Source: Anaerohabitans sp964387285 (GTDB taxonomy: Bacteria; Zhuqueibacterota; Zhuqueibacteria; Residuimicrobiales; Residuimicrobiaceae). From it: a DNA stretch of 64,000 nt. Shown one piece after another: positions 17,377 to 25,989 of the stretch. The translations under genes were made by a program, and so were the position numbers. The stretch is from assembly GCA_964387285.1 (NCBI GenBank), contig CAYLWO010000009.1, positions 52,657-116,656 of the forward strand. Reading direction: 5' to 3'. How positions within the stretch are numbered: position 1 is the first letter of the stretch; every line of letters begins with the position of its first letter. The notes beneath the pieces are model-generated. The model searched no databases and was not told the origin of the DNA. It worked only from the letters and a program-made list of their open reading frames with translations.

Positions 17377-20300
17377 TTATTCAATAATTTCGAAATCAGT
17401 GCGGGCGGTGGCGCTTTCACCCGACCGATTATCTTTGATGTTCAACACCAGCTCGTAATCGCCCACCGACAGCTCTTTGATATCGAGAAAGTAGTAATTG
17501 GACTCGTTCATTTTACGGCCGGCGCGTCCATATTGCGCTGCAACCTGCGATTTTTTACCCTCTTTAAACATATCGGTCATTTTATCCAGCAAATTCTTCT
17601 TCTTGTGTTTCTGATTCACACTAAAGTCAATGACGTAATCTGTTCTGCCGTTGGCGCCTAACGTCAGATTGTAAATCTCATAATAGACGAACAACGGATC
17701 ATAGGTGTGATAAATCCTTCGCGGATTCGGCACCATCTCGATATCCTTACGAAAGCGGCCGGCCTGGCTGACCTTGGGTTCGATGTTGTACGCCTGTTTG
17801 AGAGGACTGCAGGACAGTTTATTTTTCAGCGAATCCTTGCAGGAAAAAATATGTTGCCAATAGTACACGCAACGTCCATCCCTGCTCTGCGCGTGCAGAC
17901 GCAACAGATAATCCTTGCGTTGCAACGGCGTCTCGAATTCACCGATGGCGTGTCCGTAAAATCGTTGGAACTGGGATTTGTCCTTTACATTGATGGTGCG
18001 CAAGTTTCGATAAATCAGGTTTTGTCGCTCATCGATCAGCGCGATGCCCACCTCCACCAACGAATCGCCGGGCGTCAGCAATCCGGCCGCCTCCTGCAGC
18101 GGCAGGCTGTAAGACAGCTGCAGCACATCCTGAATATCGGACTCGTGGAAAATATGCAACTCGTGGGCCAAAGGCAGCGTACGACTGCGTTCCGCCACGG
18201 ATCGGCGGTCGTGTCGAAAAGAAAACTCGACCTCCTGCAAGCGGCGATTGCGCACATCTTCCAGATAACTCTCGTCATTAGAGTTCTGTAATCGCGTAAA
18301 AGCGGGGTCCCACCCCACCAGATCCGAAAGGATGGCTCTGTCACGAAAACCCGACGTCAACACGTACTGATTATTCGGCATGTACGAGTTATTGACGAAA
18401 TGAAAAATCATTTGCGGCGAGATGTTCGTTTGACGATAGAGCCAGGAGACTGTTTTTTTAATGCTCGAGGTATTGTCCAGGTTCAGATTGTCCGTCACAT
18501 TTTTCAACGCTTCTTCATCAGGTCTGCCGAAGCGCAGATAGATCATGCCGCGATCGCAGAATTTGTCATTATGCGCAAACCAGGGCGGGTATTCGATTTT
18601 CAGCGCGTCCAGATCGCGTTGCGTGCGATGCTGCAATCCGTCATAGCGATAGACTTTCTCCGCATGGATCAAACGCTGATAATGTTCGATTAGCCGGCGA
18701 TTATACTCTGCGGCCGGCGCCGGATCGCGATTCTGCCAAAACTGCTGAAAAGCGAGCTGCAGGGTTTGCGGATCCAGTTCCAGGGACAGCACACCGAATT
18801 CAGCCTGACTGATGATGGGATAAAAATCCTCCAGAATAAATTGAGCGCTCACCGCATCGCTGATGGAAGCGACGGCCTGCCAATAAGCTGCAGCAGCCTC
18901 GCGCACGCGATCGCCCTGCACCAGCACACGAACTCGGGAGAGGAGCACCGGCTGTACGGGCATGGCGCCGGGATCTTTCAACAGACCGGTAAAGATCGAA
19001 TCAGCTGTTTGGAATTTTCCCTGACGGCGGTACAACTCGCCTAAAAAATACCGATCATAGGGCAGAGTGCTGCCGGCCAGGCGGCTTTCGAGTTCGGAGG
19101 ATGCCTCATGGTTTAGCAAAACATCGTACAAACGAAAAAGGCCGACCTTGGCGGCCTGCGCATTTTTATTTTTTGCAATTTGTGTCCTGGCTAAGGCCAC
19201 AGCGCCCCAATAATCATCCCGATATCTTTGCAGGACGGCCCGCTGATAGTACGCATCCTTAAGGGTCGAGTCCAGAGCGATCGCCTTTTTAAAATGATTG
19301 TCCGCCGAAGGCCAGGTTTTGATGCGTGCAATGGTCGGCGCCGACAAGCCGGTTTCACGATCGCAGATGCCAACCAGGTAGTGCAACAGCGCATCCTGTT
19401 GATTTTGTTCCAGAAGCTTCTCACAATAATCGCGAATCTTGTCCAACCGGCCGCGATTTTCAGTGAGAAATTCGTAATTATCAAAACGAACATCGCATTC
19501 CAAAAGGCGGTCCATGATCGGCTGTAACTCGCCGCCGATCGGTAATGAACGTTCCTGGCGAGCATGCTGTTCATCATCCAAAACAGAGGCGGCATCCGGT
19601 TCATAGTCATAGGGAAGGCGATAGGCAAAGGAGAGATAACTCCAGTTATTCAGCACGGCAAATTTAAGCGGTTCGCTGACGATGCCCAAAGAATTGATGC
19701 GCACGGAATCGGCGCCTTGCATGACGACAAAAAACGGATTCAATTTGAGGGTAAGCAAACGCGGATCGCACCCCTTGAGAAGCCGTTTGGCGGTTTTATT
19801 CGGCTCGTAATTAATGCGGCAACGGTTTTTCAGAGACACCACCCAATCATGAGCGGCTTCATCGGCTCTGGCCCAACCTCGCGCGTTTATCTTTACCGGA
19901 TCCTGGCCGGCTGCCGATGTCGCCGAATCATCCCACAAAGTAAATCCTTCTTCCGGCAACCGATCATGGATCAGCGCTTTTAAAAAATGACGCACAGAGC
20001 CATAGTAGGCAGCCAATCGATTTTGGATCCAGGTTCTTTTTTGCTCGGCGTTTTGCGGCACCAGTTCCGTGAATCGTGTGGTGAACAGTTGCGTGCCGTT
20101 GCCGTAACTGCGATAGCGAAACTGCTTTAGCTGAACGTCGATTTTGTACCCCAGCCATTGGTTTTCCAGCACAAAAAAGTTGACGCCGGTTGCCGCTTGC
20201 AGAATTTTTGTTTTGTCATCATAGCGGAAATCCAGGAGCTCGGGATTTAAAATGCGGCATTGTCCGGCGATGTTCTCGTCGCTGCCGACAAAATACTCCA

Positions 20301-20688
20301 TGAAGCGCTGTAAATTATCCGACCAATCCTCAGGCTGGGCGAAAACAGAGGCGCCGGCCTCCTCGCCCGTCAACGGATGCAACCGGAAATCGAACTGCGC
20401 CGCTGCGCCGATGCGCGCTTGGATGGGATGGGATTGGGAGGCATAGCCCGGACAGGTGACTCCCAATTCCCAGGCGCCCGGTAAAATCCCTTTCAGTAGG
20501 TAACGGCCTTCTCCATCAGTCAAAACATCAAGAGTGGTATTTGACAGATAGACCCTGGCGCCCGGCAACGGCTTGCCGGTAGCGGCGTCAAAAACCCGAC
20601 CGGACCAATCCAGCCGGTCATCAGCGTTTGTTAACGAAGAAAGGAGGGTGTAAAATACAAGTGATAAAAGAAGCGTGTTTTTTTTCAT
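17377..20688 (-). CDS. GWxTD-domain-like protein with carboxypeptidase-regulatory and TPR regions
   Basis: A large exported protein (1103 residues from the ATG at 20688; a GTG two codons earlier is possible). After a signal peptide comes a CarboxypepD_reg-like domain (about 30-100, SGRVFDAATGKPLPGARVYL). Then a long region with alpha-helical TPR-like repeats (YYQRAVLQRYRDDYWGAVALA and following). At about 700-725 lies a GWxTD-type motif, seen here as WFAHNDKFCDRGMIYLRFGRPDE. A beta-rich C-terminal part resembles the usual C-terminal half of GWxTD proteins. These are widespread in FCB bacteria and of unknown function. It follows a TonB-C-domain lipoprotein by 39 bp. Confidence 0.75.
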   Translation of the reverse strand: MKKNTLLLSLVFYTLLSSLTNADDRLDWSGRVFDAATGKPLPGARVYLSNTTLDVLTDGEGRYLLKGILPGAWELGVTCPGYASQSHPIQARIGAAAQFDFRLHPLTGEEAGASVFAQPEDWSDNLQRFMEYFVGSDENIAGQCRILNPELLDFRYDDKTKILQAATGVNFFVLENQWLGYKIDVQLKQFRYRSYGNGTQLFTTRFTELVPQNAEQKRTWIQNRLAAYYGSVRHFLKALIHDRLPEEGFTLWDDSATSAAGQDPVKINARGWARADEAAHDWVVSLKNRCRINYEPNKTAKRLLKGCDPRLLTLKLNPFFVVMQGADSVRINSLGIVSEPLKFAVLNNWSYLSFAYRLPYDYEPDAASVLDDEQHARQERSLPIGGELQPIMDRLLECDVRFDNYEFLTENRGRLDKIRDYCEKLLEQNQQDALLHYLVGICDRETGLSAPTIARIKTWPSADNHFKKAIALDSTLKDAYYQRAVLQRYRDDYWGAVALARTQIAKNKNAQAAKVGLFRLYDVLLNHEASSELESRLAGSTLPYDRYFLGELYRRQGKFQTADSIFTGLLKDPGAMPVQPVLLSRVRVLVQGDRVREAAAAYWQAVASISDAVSAQFILEDFYPIISQAEFGVLSLELDPQTLQLAFQQFWQNRDPAPAAEYNRRLIEHYQRLIHAEKVYRYDGLQHRTQRDLDALKIEYPPWFAHNDKFCDRGMIYLRFGRPDEEALKNVTDNLNLDNTSSIKKTVSWLYRQTNISPQMIFHFVNNSYMPNNQYVLTSGFRDRAILSDLVGWDPAFTRLQNSNDESYLEDVRNRRLQEVEFSFRHDRRSVAERSRTLPLAHELHIFHESDIQDVLQLSYSLPLQEAAGLLTPGDSLVEVGIALIDERQNLIYRNLRTINVKDKSQFQRFYGHAIGEFETPLQRKDYLLRLHAQSRDGRCVYYWQHIFSCKDSLKNKLSCSPLKQAYNIEPKVSQAGRFRKDIEMVPNPRRIYHTYDPLFVYYEIYNLTLGANGRTDYVIDFSVNQKHKKKNLLDKMTDMFKEGKKSQVAAQYGRAGRKMNESNYYFLDIKELSVGDYELVLNIKDNRSGESATARTDFEIIE

Positions 20689-20727
20689 TGGCACCGTCGT
20701 TATTTAATTCCAGTTTTCCTTGTCCGG

Positions 20728-21519
20728 TCAGGGCATCGGTGTAAAACCCAACTGCCGCAACCGCTCCTCAATCATGGCAATAAGCGGCATGCCTTTGCGA
20801 GCTTTGGAGTTGGATTGAAGAGAATCCACGCGTATTTTTGATAAAATATCCAACAAGTATTTGATCAATTGTTCCTGTATGTGTTCATGCAAAGCGGCGC
20901 CTGGATAGCGCAATAAAAAATCATCCCAGACGACGAACGCGGCAGGATAGTGTCTCCAGAACGGATGCCAGTGATCATCGCTGGTCGGGCTGATAATCTC
21001 GCGAACCATTTCGTTGACCGACATATCCGACCGACTCTCGGCATAACTCATCAGGCCGAGATAGTTGGTGTACAGACGGCGAAAAATCGCTTCCCGTTTT
21101 ACGCTGTCCGCTTCTTCACCGGCCTGCCGATGGTACAGTAAAACCTCGCTCAACCAGCGGGATTTTTCAAAGGCCACCTCGCTCAAATGATAACGCAGCA
21201 CCAGACGCGTCCATGCACTGACGATTTTGCCGTCCACCTCAGCCGGTTCAAAGGTGACGGAGCGGGTAAAAGTGACGGCAGCCGTATCCAGAATTTGATG
21301 GCCGGATGATTTAAGCACTCTGATCTCATCCGGGTTGCCGCTGCTGTTGACAAAGACAGCCAGATCCACCTGGCCCTCCATCTTTTCCATTTGCGCGTCA
21401 ACCGGGTAGTCCAGTTTCACACCGGAATGCACACGCGGCGGCTTGATGCGTTTTTGCGACGTACACGACCATAAACAGCAGATCAGGACTAGAGTCGCAA
21501 TCACCACGCTTTTTTTCAT
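20728..21519 (-). CDS. lipoprotein with TonB C-terminal-like domain
   Basis: 263 residues from the ATG at 21519. The signal ends in LICCLWS-C, so this is a lipoprotein. Residues about 35-120 match the TonB C-terminal fold: DYPVDAQMEKMEGQVDLAVFV, then DEIRVLKSSGHQILDTAAV and FEPAEVDGKIVSAWTRL. This is the YP..a...g..G.v.v.f.v...G.v.......S.g...lD.aA...v...rf.Pa pattern. Classical TonB has an inner-membrane helix and Pro-rich spacer; here a lipid anchor replaces both. The C-terminal 140 residues are helical and unassigned. An intrinsic terminator separates it from the FadL-like gene upstream in transcription. Confidence 0.75.
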   Translation of the reverse strand: MKKSVVIATLVLICCLWSCTSQKRIKPPRVHSGVKLDYPVDAQMEKMEGQVDLAVFVNSSGNPDEIRVLKSSGHQILDTAAVTFTRSVTFEPAEVDGKIVSAWTRLVLRYHLSEVAFEKSRWLSEVLLYHRQAGEEADSVKREAIFRRLYTNYLGLMSYAESRSDMSVNEMVREIISPTSDDHWHPFWRHYPAAFVVWDDFLLRYPGAALHEHIQEQLIKYLLDILSKIRVDSLQSNSKARKGMPLIAMIEERLRQLGFTPMP

Positions 21520-21570
21520 ATTGCATCCGGCCTTTATTTTTGGGTTATACGGTGTGCGAACCAAAAACAA

Positions 21571-21605
21571 CAAACACCCCGCGAGTGATAAAAAACCACG
21601 GGGTG
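21571..21605 (-). terminator. intrinsic terminator downstream of the FadL-like gene
   Basis: On the minus strand a CACCCCG / CGGGGTG stem closes a 17-base loop and is followed by a T-rich stretch (TTTGTTGTTTTT). It lies about 37 bp past the stop of the FadL-like gene, so that gene's transcript may end here. Confidence 0.65.
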
Positions 21606-21641
21606 CAACTATTTACCTCAAGGAGGAATGTCAAAGACCGA

Positions 21642-23021
21642 CTAGAACCGGATCGATAACGTCCCAATTAATTTGGAGAATTTTTTATCCTCCAGCGTAG
21701 GATCGTTAGTCAGATCGTCGGAAGTTTGCTGCTTCCATTTGCCGGTGACGTAGGCAACGTCCATCATCACCTGTTTGTCCAGCATGAACGAAACGCCGGC
21801 GCTGTAAAAATTCTTTTTCGGCCGCAGTTCGACATTTTTATACGGCGACGGCTGATTGAAATAGCCGGCACGTACCCTGGCCAGCAGAATGGGAACATAA
21901 TATTCGACTCCGAAACGCATAGTGGTGACGGCCTTTAAACCGCTGCGAATCGCGCGATTGACTTCGGCCATGCTGACGGACGACACCGAGGGTTCCGTTA
22001 AAAATTTTGCCTGGCTCCAGTCTTTATAGTCCAGGGCGCCGGATAGAAGCAGATTCGAAACGCGATAGGAGGCGCCCAAGCCGAACGTATAGGGTTCGCG
22101 TATTTCATACTCATAGTTGCCGGAATCATCATATTCTGCCGGCTCTATTGCCGTGTCATAATACTCTTTCCAATCTTCGCTCCAATTTTCCTTCAACTTG
22201 TAATGCGTTCCGGTCGTCACCGTCGCGCCGACGCGCAGCGCCTGGCCCATATGATAGAGGATGCCGAACTTCCAATTGGTGGCGTTAAAATCCGTTGCAA
22301 TGGATTGGTTGTAATCCCAATAATCCAAATCGGACACGTTTTTTTCACTTTCATTGAAATAGCGGTACAAATTGCGCACGTCGCTTTCAACGAAATGAAG
22401 GCCGTAGTCATTGCGACCGCGAACAATATTCATGGAAACACCGATGTAAAAATTTTCCTGCATTTCCACGGCTGCGGACAAGGTATATTGATTACGACTT
22501 CCCTCTTCCAGAATGGATTCGTTCTGCAAAAGCGAATCGTTTACATCCGTGATCCAATCCGTGTAGGTGGGTACGACAATATCCGGAAACGCAGCATAAT
22601 GCGGATTAAAGCCCTCTATCTCTAAAACGTTGTCATAATCGCGCACTTTGTTATACCCAAAGCCGAAAACCAGACTGCCGCGATAGGTCGGAATAGGAAA
22701 AATAAAACCCAAAGAGTTCATCCGGGTCGTAGAACCGGTGGCATCATACTGATTTCCCAGAAAGCTTGCTTTATTGGAAACCATATTATGATTGAAACCC
22801 AGATTGAATTCCATGCGCCGCATCTGGCCGATGCCCGCGGGATTCCAATATACGGCTGAATAATCATCAGCCACGCCCACATAGGCGCCACCCATAGCCA
22901 TGGCGCGCGCGCCGACGCCCAGTTCCTCACCCCAGAAAAACACATGCTCCTGGGTCCAACCGTTGTTGGTGAAAAACAGAACGCATGCGAGTAAGAAAAG
23001 GATCAGATATTTCGAACGCAT
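21642..23021 (-). CDS. FadL/TodX-like outer-membrane transport protein
   Basis: 459 residues from the ATG at 23021, which has GGAG at 6-base spacing (an upstream in-frame start at 23045 has none). The signal peptide ends near NNGWTQ. The mature N-terminus GARAMAMGGAYVGVADDYSAVYWNPAGIG is the hallmark of the FadL / PorV-like family (G-R-A-[MF]-GGA--A-DD-SA---NPAGL). The rest is a 14-strand-type barrel ending in KLIGTLSIRF. Relatives either diffuse hydrophobic compounds through the outer membrane or, as PorV, act as T9SS shuttle proteins. Since T9SS substrates are encoded nearby, both are possible. I cannot decide between them. Confidence 0.8.
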   Translation of the reverse strand: MRSKYLILFLLACVLFFTNNGWTQEHVFFWGEELGVGARAMAMGGAYVGVADDYSAVYWNPAGIGQMRRMEFNLGFNHNMVSNKASFLGNQYDATGSTTRMNSLGFIFPIPTYRGSLVFGFGYNKVRDYDNVLEIEGFNPHYAAFPDIVVPTYTDWITDVNDSLLQNESILEEGSRNQYTLSAAVEMQENFYIGVSMNIVRGRNDYGLHFVESDVRNLYRYFNESEKNVSDLDYWDYNQSIATDFNATNWKFGILYHMGQALRVGATVTTGTHYKLKENWSEDWKEYYDTAIEPAEYDDSGNYEYEIREPYTFGLGASYRVSNLLLSGALDYKDWSQAKFLTEPSVSSVSMAEVNRAIRSGLKAVTTMRFGVEYYVPILLARVRAGYFNQPSPYKNVELRPKKNFYSAGVSFMLDKQVMMDVAYVTGKWKQQTSDDLTNDPTLEDKKFSKLIGTLSIRF

Positions 23022-23072
23022 ATTATACTCCTGTCTGGCTGACATCTCTTGTTGTATTCCATCACCATCTGC

Positions 23073-24224
23073 TTATCGTCGCCGTCCGCTTGAACTGCTG
23101 CTCGAACTGCCGGAAGAGCTCGACGATCCGGAAGAATGCGATCCGCTGCTACTGCTACCACTGCTGCTGCCGCTGCTACTGCTGCCGGAAGAGCCGGATC
23201 GCGACACACTGCTGCGTCCGGAAGAAGAGCTGCTGCCGGAGCTGGAACCCGAACTGGACCCCGAACTGCTGCCGGAAGAGGAGCGCCTCGGCGCTTCGCG
23301 CGAAACAGATCCGGAACCTGAGGACGAACGGTTCGATGAACCCGAGGAACGGTGTACGCCCTCACCGGAACTGCGCGACGGAGTGCTGCGTCGGCTGCCG
23401 CTGACATTTTGCTCGCTGCTGCCGGTGCTGCGCCGCGTTGTGGATCTGCTTTGTCCCACCTGACCCTGCTCACTGGTACTGCGGCGATTGGTTTGCGTAC
23501 GTTCCACTTCTGCAGTAGTGGAACGACGCGCCGGTACGCGACGTGCAGATTCTGTTGAATACCAGTCATCCTCGGTCCGCGTTCGTTGCGCACGCTCAAC
23601 AGCACCTTCACCCCGACGGGATACAATCGTACGGTTGGCGTTGGCGGGCGTGACGTTCTTGGTCTCGTTGTTGTTGCGCTCTACCAGAGCGTTTCGTCCG
23701 ACAACGGACCGGGTCATATCCCGACGATCAAACGGTCGACGGCTATGATTGCCGCCTGGTCCCCAGGCGCCATCGCCCCAATATCCATCCCAGCCGTTGT
23801 AACCCCAATAACCGCGACCCCAACCCCAGGAATCAAAATAACCCCAACCGCCATAATATGTGAACGAAGGCCAATACCAGGGATTGCCCCAATAATAGTA
23901 ACTGCTGTACCACGGATCCCAATGGTGATGCCAACGCCACCAGTCATAACGGCCATAATACCAATAGGGTTCATACCACCACGAATCATAGAGAACCGGC
24001 AACACCGGCCAATCATGGACGTATACATCTGTGCGATTCTTGTGCACCACTATGGTATCTGGTTCAGCCTCTTCCGTTTCACTGGTGACGTTTTCGACGT
24101 AGGTCTCGTCCTCACGCTGATCGGAAGAGTCGTACCGGGCTAACTGGGTGTAACAACCCGAAAAACCCCAACTCATAACCAGCGCGATAAACAAGACTAC
24201 CAAAATTTTGTTTTTATACAACAT
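23073..24224 (-). CDS. CYTxL lipoprotein, Tyr/Trp/Gly-rich with Ser/Gly-rich tail
   Basis: 383 residues; function unknown. The ATG at 24224 has a perfect GGAGGT 6 bases upstream. The signal ends in SWGFSG-C, giving mature CYTQLARY, like the lipoprotein at 15288-15806. An acidic linker with a DTIVVHKNRTDVYVHDWPV segment precedes an extraordinary aromatic domain (about residues 85-170), almost entirely Tyr, Trp, Gly, Asp and Ser. Then comes an Arg/Thr/Ser-rich region. The last 90 residues are low-complexity Ser-Gly repeats with scattered Arg, ending GRRR. Such composition suggests an extended or surface-adhesive lipoprotein. It has its own promoter at 24265-24293. Confidence 0.7.
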   Translation of the reverse strand: MLYKNKILVVLFIALVMSWGFSGCYTQLARYDSSDQREDETYVENVTSETEEAEPDTIVVHKNRTDVYVHDWPVLPVLYDSWWYEPYWYYGRYDWWRWHHHWDPWYSSYYYWGNPWYWPSFTYYGGWGYFDSWGWGRGYWGYNGWDGYWGDGAWGPGGNHSRRPFDRRDMTRSVVGRNALVERNNNETKNVTPANANRTIVSRRGEGAVERAQRTRTEDDWYSTESARRVPARRSTTAEVERTQTNRRSTSEQGQVGQSRSTTRRSTGSSEQNVSGSRRSTPSRSSGEGVHRSSGSSNRSSSGSGSVSREAPRRSSSGSSSGSSSGSSSGSSSSSGRSSVSRSGSSGSSSSGSSSGSSSSGSHSSGSSSSSGSSSSSSSGRRR

Positions 24225-24264
24225 AACTTTACCTCCTACAATGGGCTTTAAACCATCCCAAAGT

Positions 24265-24293
24265 AATATAACTATTGACAACTCAAAAAGCAA
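24265..24293 (-). promoter_or_regulatory. sigma70-type promoter of the aromatic-rich lipoprotein
   Basis: Minus strand: TTGCTT (24293-24288), 17-bp spacer, TATATT (24270-24265). Predicted start about 24258, leaving a leader of about 33 bases that contains GGAGGT. Confidence 0.6.
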
Positions 24294-24416
24294 TGCAATA
24301 ATCCAGCCACTCTATCAAATAAACGGAAAAATAAGAGTCAAGTTCCATCCATTTTCTGGGAGAATATAAAGTAGCCGGCGTTAAGCAAGGTTAACTGGCA
24401 GCCTGGAAAAGCAGAA

Positions 24417-24446
24417 AAGGGCCTGCTCCTTTAGGAACAAAGCCCT
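24417..24446 (-). terminator. possible terminator of the ECF/Spy operon
   Basis: Minus strand hairpin AGGGC...TCCT-AA-AGGA...GCCCT followed by a short T-containing run (TTTTCTGCTTTT), about 70 bp past the Spy-like stop. The stem is interrupted, so support is moderate. The rest of 24294-24518 holds no gene. Confidence 0.45.
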
Positions 24447-24518
24447 CCTTTCACCCGTACCATAAACAATTTTCAAACACGTTCAAGCCACAATAACGGT
24501 ATGATACCAGATTGGCCG

Positions 24519-24986
24519 TCATTCCATTGGCTGACGGCTGCCGCGAAAATGCCGCCACCCGGGTCGTCGCTCTCGCCTGCCGTCGCGATGCATTTTTCCT
24601 TTAGATTCCCGCCACACATCGCGTTGCTCCGGCGTCAACAACTGCGCAACCGCAAGACGATGACCAATGCTTAATTTGGTTATTTCAGCGCGAGTCCTGG
24701 CCATTTCATCAACCAGCGAATTGATGCGCGTCGTGTTCGGCTTGTCCGCATCGGTTTCAGTTTGCAAATCGAGTCTGGCCAGCTGCAACTTGCTTTTAAG
24801 CGGCACAAGTTCCTTCTGCAGCTTGACTCTTAATTGCTTGATATCCTGCTTTTGTTCCTTGGTCAGCTTCAATTCTTCCGGCAAGCGCGGTGGATTGAAT
24901 CCAGGTTCATGGTCTGGCTGCGCCAACAGCCGGGTTACGCCGAGGATTACACAGGCGACGAAGAAAAACATAAAGATCTTTTTCAT
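24519..24986 (-). CDS. Spy/CpxP-like periplasmic protein
   Basis: 155 residues from the ATG at 24986 (GGAGG, 5-base spacing). Signal peptide to about TRLLAQ. The mature protein is a long alpha-helical hairpin with two LTxxQ motifs typical of the Spy/CpxP family: LTKEQKQDIKQL and LTPEQRDVW. Family members are periplasmic chaperones or negative feedback partners of envelope stress systems. The C-terminus is strongly basic (RRERRPGWRHFRG). It is the last gene of the ECF sigma operon, 20 bp after the CnrX-like gene. This position suggests it is an output or modulator of that stress response. Confidence 0.8.
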   Translation of the reverse strand: MKKIFMFFFVACVILGVTRLLAQPDHEPGFNPPRLPEELKLTKEQKQDIKQLRVKLQKELVPLKSKLQLARLDLQTETDADKPNTTRINSLVDEMARTRAEITKLSIGHRLAVAQLLTPEQRDVWRESKGKMHRDGRRERRPGWRHFRGSRQPME

Positions 24987-25006
24987 AACAACCTCCAAAA
25001 AATTAA

Positions 25007-25498
25007 TTATTGTCTACGGATTCTCGATTTCATTTCTCTTGCTTCATGGTTATCTCTGATAAAGGCGGCGAGCATCATCCGCCATTGCCGATCATTGAGA
25101 AAAGGACGCATGGACAGCAAATGATCGATGGTGCCGGCATCCAACTCGGTCTGAACGGCAGCCAGGCGCTGCACCAGGGATTTTATCGAATCTTGAGCCG
25201 CAGGCCGGGTCATCAACGTCTCCATCAATTGCCGCCGATTCTTCTCCAACTCGAAACGCAACCGCTCCATTTTGTCGTCAAAGGGCCCACGTAATTTGGC
25301 CAATTCCCGCTTTTGCGGGGGGTCCAGGTCCAGGGTTCTCCACAACGGACGCAGCGGCCGAACGCTGCGATCCGGCCGCTGCAGCAAGGCCGGAGCACGT
25401 CGCATACCGTCGTATCGTCCCCAAAAGAAGAGCAGAGTCGCTGCGACAGCCACATTAACGGCGAGCGAAAACAATAATATCATTTTCAACTTATTCAT
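25007..25498 (-). CDS. CnrX/Spy-like membrane-anchored periplasmic sensor
   Basis: 163 residues. One N-terminal hydrophobic segment (MNKLKMILLFSLAVNVAVAATLLFF, no obvious cleavage site) is followed by a helical, Arg/Leu-rich periplasmic domain. That domain resembles the Metal_resist (PF13801) family: LDLDPPQKRELAKLRGPFDDKMERLRFELEKNRRQ, then a MRPFLNDRQWRMML segment at the position of the second LTxxQ. CnrX-type proteins sense metals or envelope stress and control an anti-sigma factor. The ATG (GGGAG at 6 bases) overlaps the end of the anti-sigma gene by 8 bp, which indicates tight coupling. Confidence 0.72.
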   Translation of the reverse strand: MNKLKMILLFSLAVNVAVAATLLFFWGRYDGMRRAPALLQRPDRSVRPLRPLWRTLDLDPPQKRELAKLRGPFDDKMERLRFELEKNRRQLMETLMTRPAAQDSIKSLVQRLAAVQTELDAGTIDHLLSMRPFLNDRQWRMMLAAFIRDNHEAREMKSRIRRQ

Positions 25499-25952
25499 CG
25501 TTATCTCCCGTCTCTGCATAACCGTCGCGAAAAGCTTCAGCGTATTGACCGGCTAACGAGGAGGATTCAGACCAGAGTCCGGAATCGCTCCGTTCTTCAG
25601 TCTGCACGGCATTATAGGACCAAAGCGATTCATACAAACCACTGCCCAGGCCAATGCCCAGCAAGAGACCGGCGGCCACAACCAGCGAAGCACAGGCGCG
25701 ACCCAGCCAGGCCGGCGCCCGCTTTTCTTCCGTGCGTTGTTTGAGCAGGGCGGCTACGCGCGTCGCCAGAAAAGGATCGGTTATCAGAGCGTCGTCCTGT
25801 GCCAGAAATTCGTATACGGCTGACAACCGTTCGACTTGCTCCTGACATGCGGCACATCGCTCCAGATGCCGTTTGACGGCTTGGCTGCTCTGCTGATCCA
25901 ATTCACCATCCAACCATGCAGAGAGCCGATTTTGATATTCACATTCGGTCAT
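25491..25952 (-). CDS. zinc-finger (zf-HC2) anti-sigma factor
   Basis: 153 residues. The N-terminal ZAS motif is seen as Cys4, His29, Cys33, Cys36 (HLERCAAC), which binds Zn and clamps the ECF sigma factor in the cytosol. One transmembrane helix at about 83-105 (SLVVAAGLLLGIGLGSGLY) is followed by a short acidic periplasmic tail of about 45 residues, available for sensing or protease attack. It lies 37 bp downstream of the sigma gene and overlaps the CnrX-like gene, the classical order sigma, anti-sigma, sensor. Confidence 0.9.
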   Translation of the reverse strand: MTECEYQNRLSAWLDGELDQQSSQAVKRHLERCAACQEQVERLSAVYEFLAQDDALITDPFLATRVAALLKQRTEEKRAPAWLGRACASLVVAAGLLLGIGLGSGLYESLWSYNAVQTEERSDSGLWSESSSLAGQYAEAFRDGYAETGDNDE

Positions 25953-25989
25953 CTCTATTCCTCATTCTATTGAACACCCCCCAAAAAAA

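Noticed and set aside
23003..23626. Ala/Arg/Pro-rich, Leu/Glu/Pro-rich and Cys-rich open frames across the Ser/Gly repeat
   Set aside because: They are by-products of the low-complexity repeat read in other frames.
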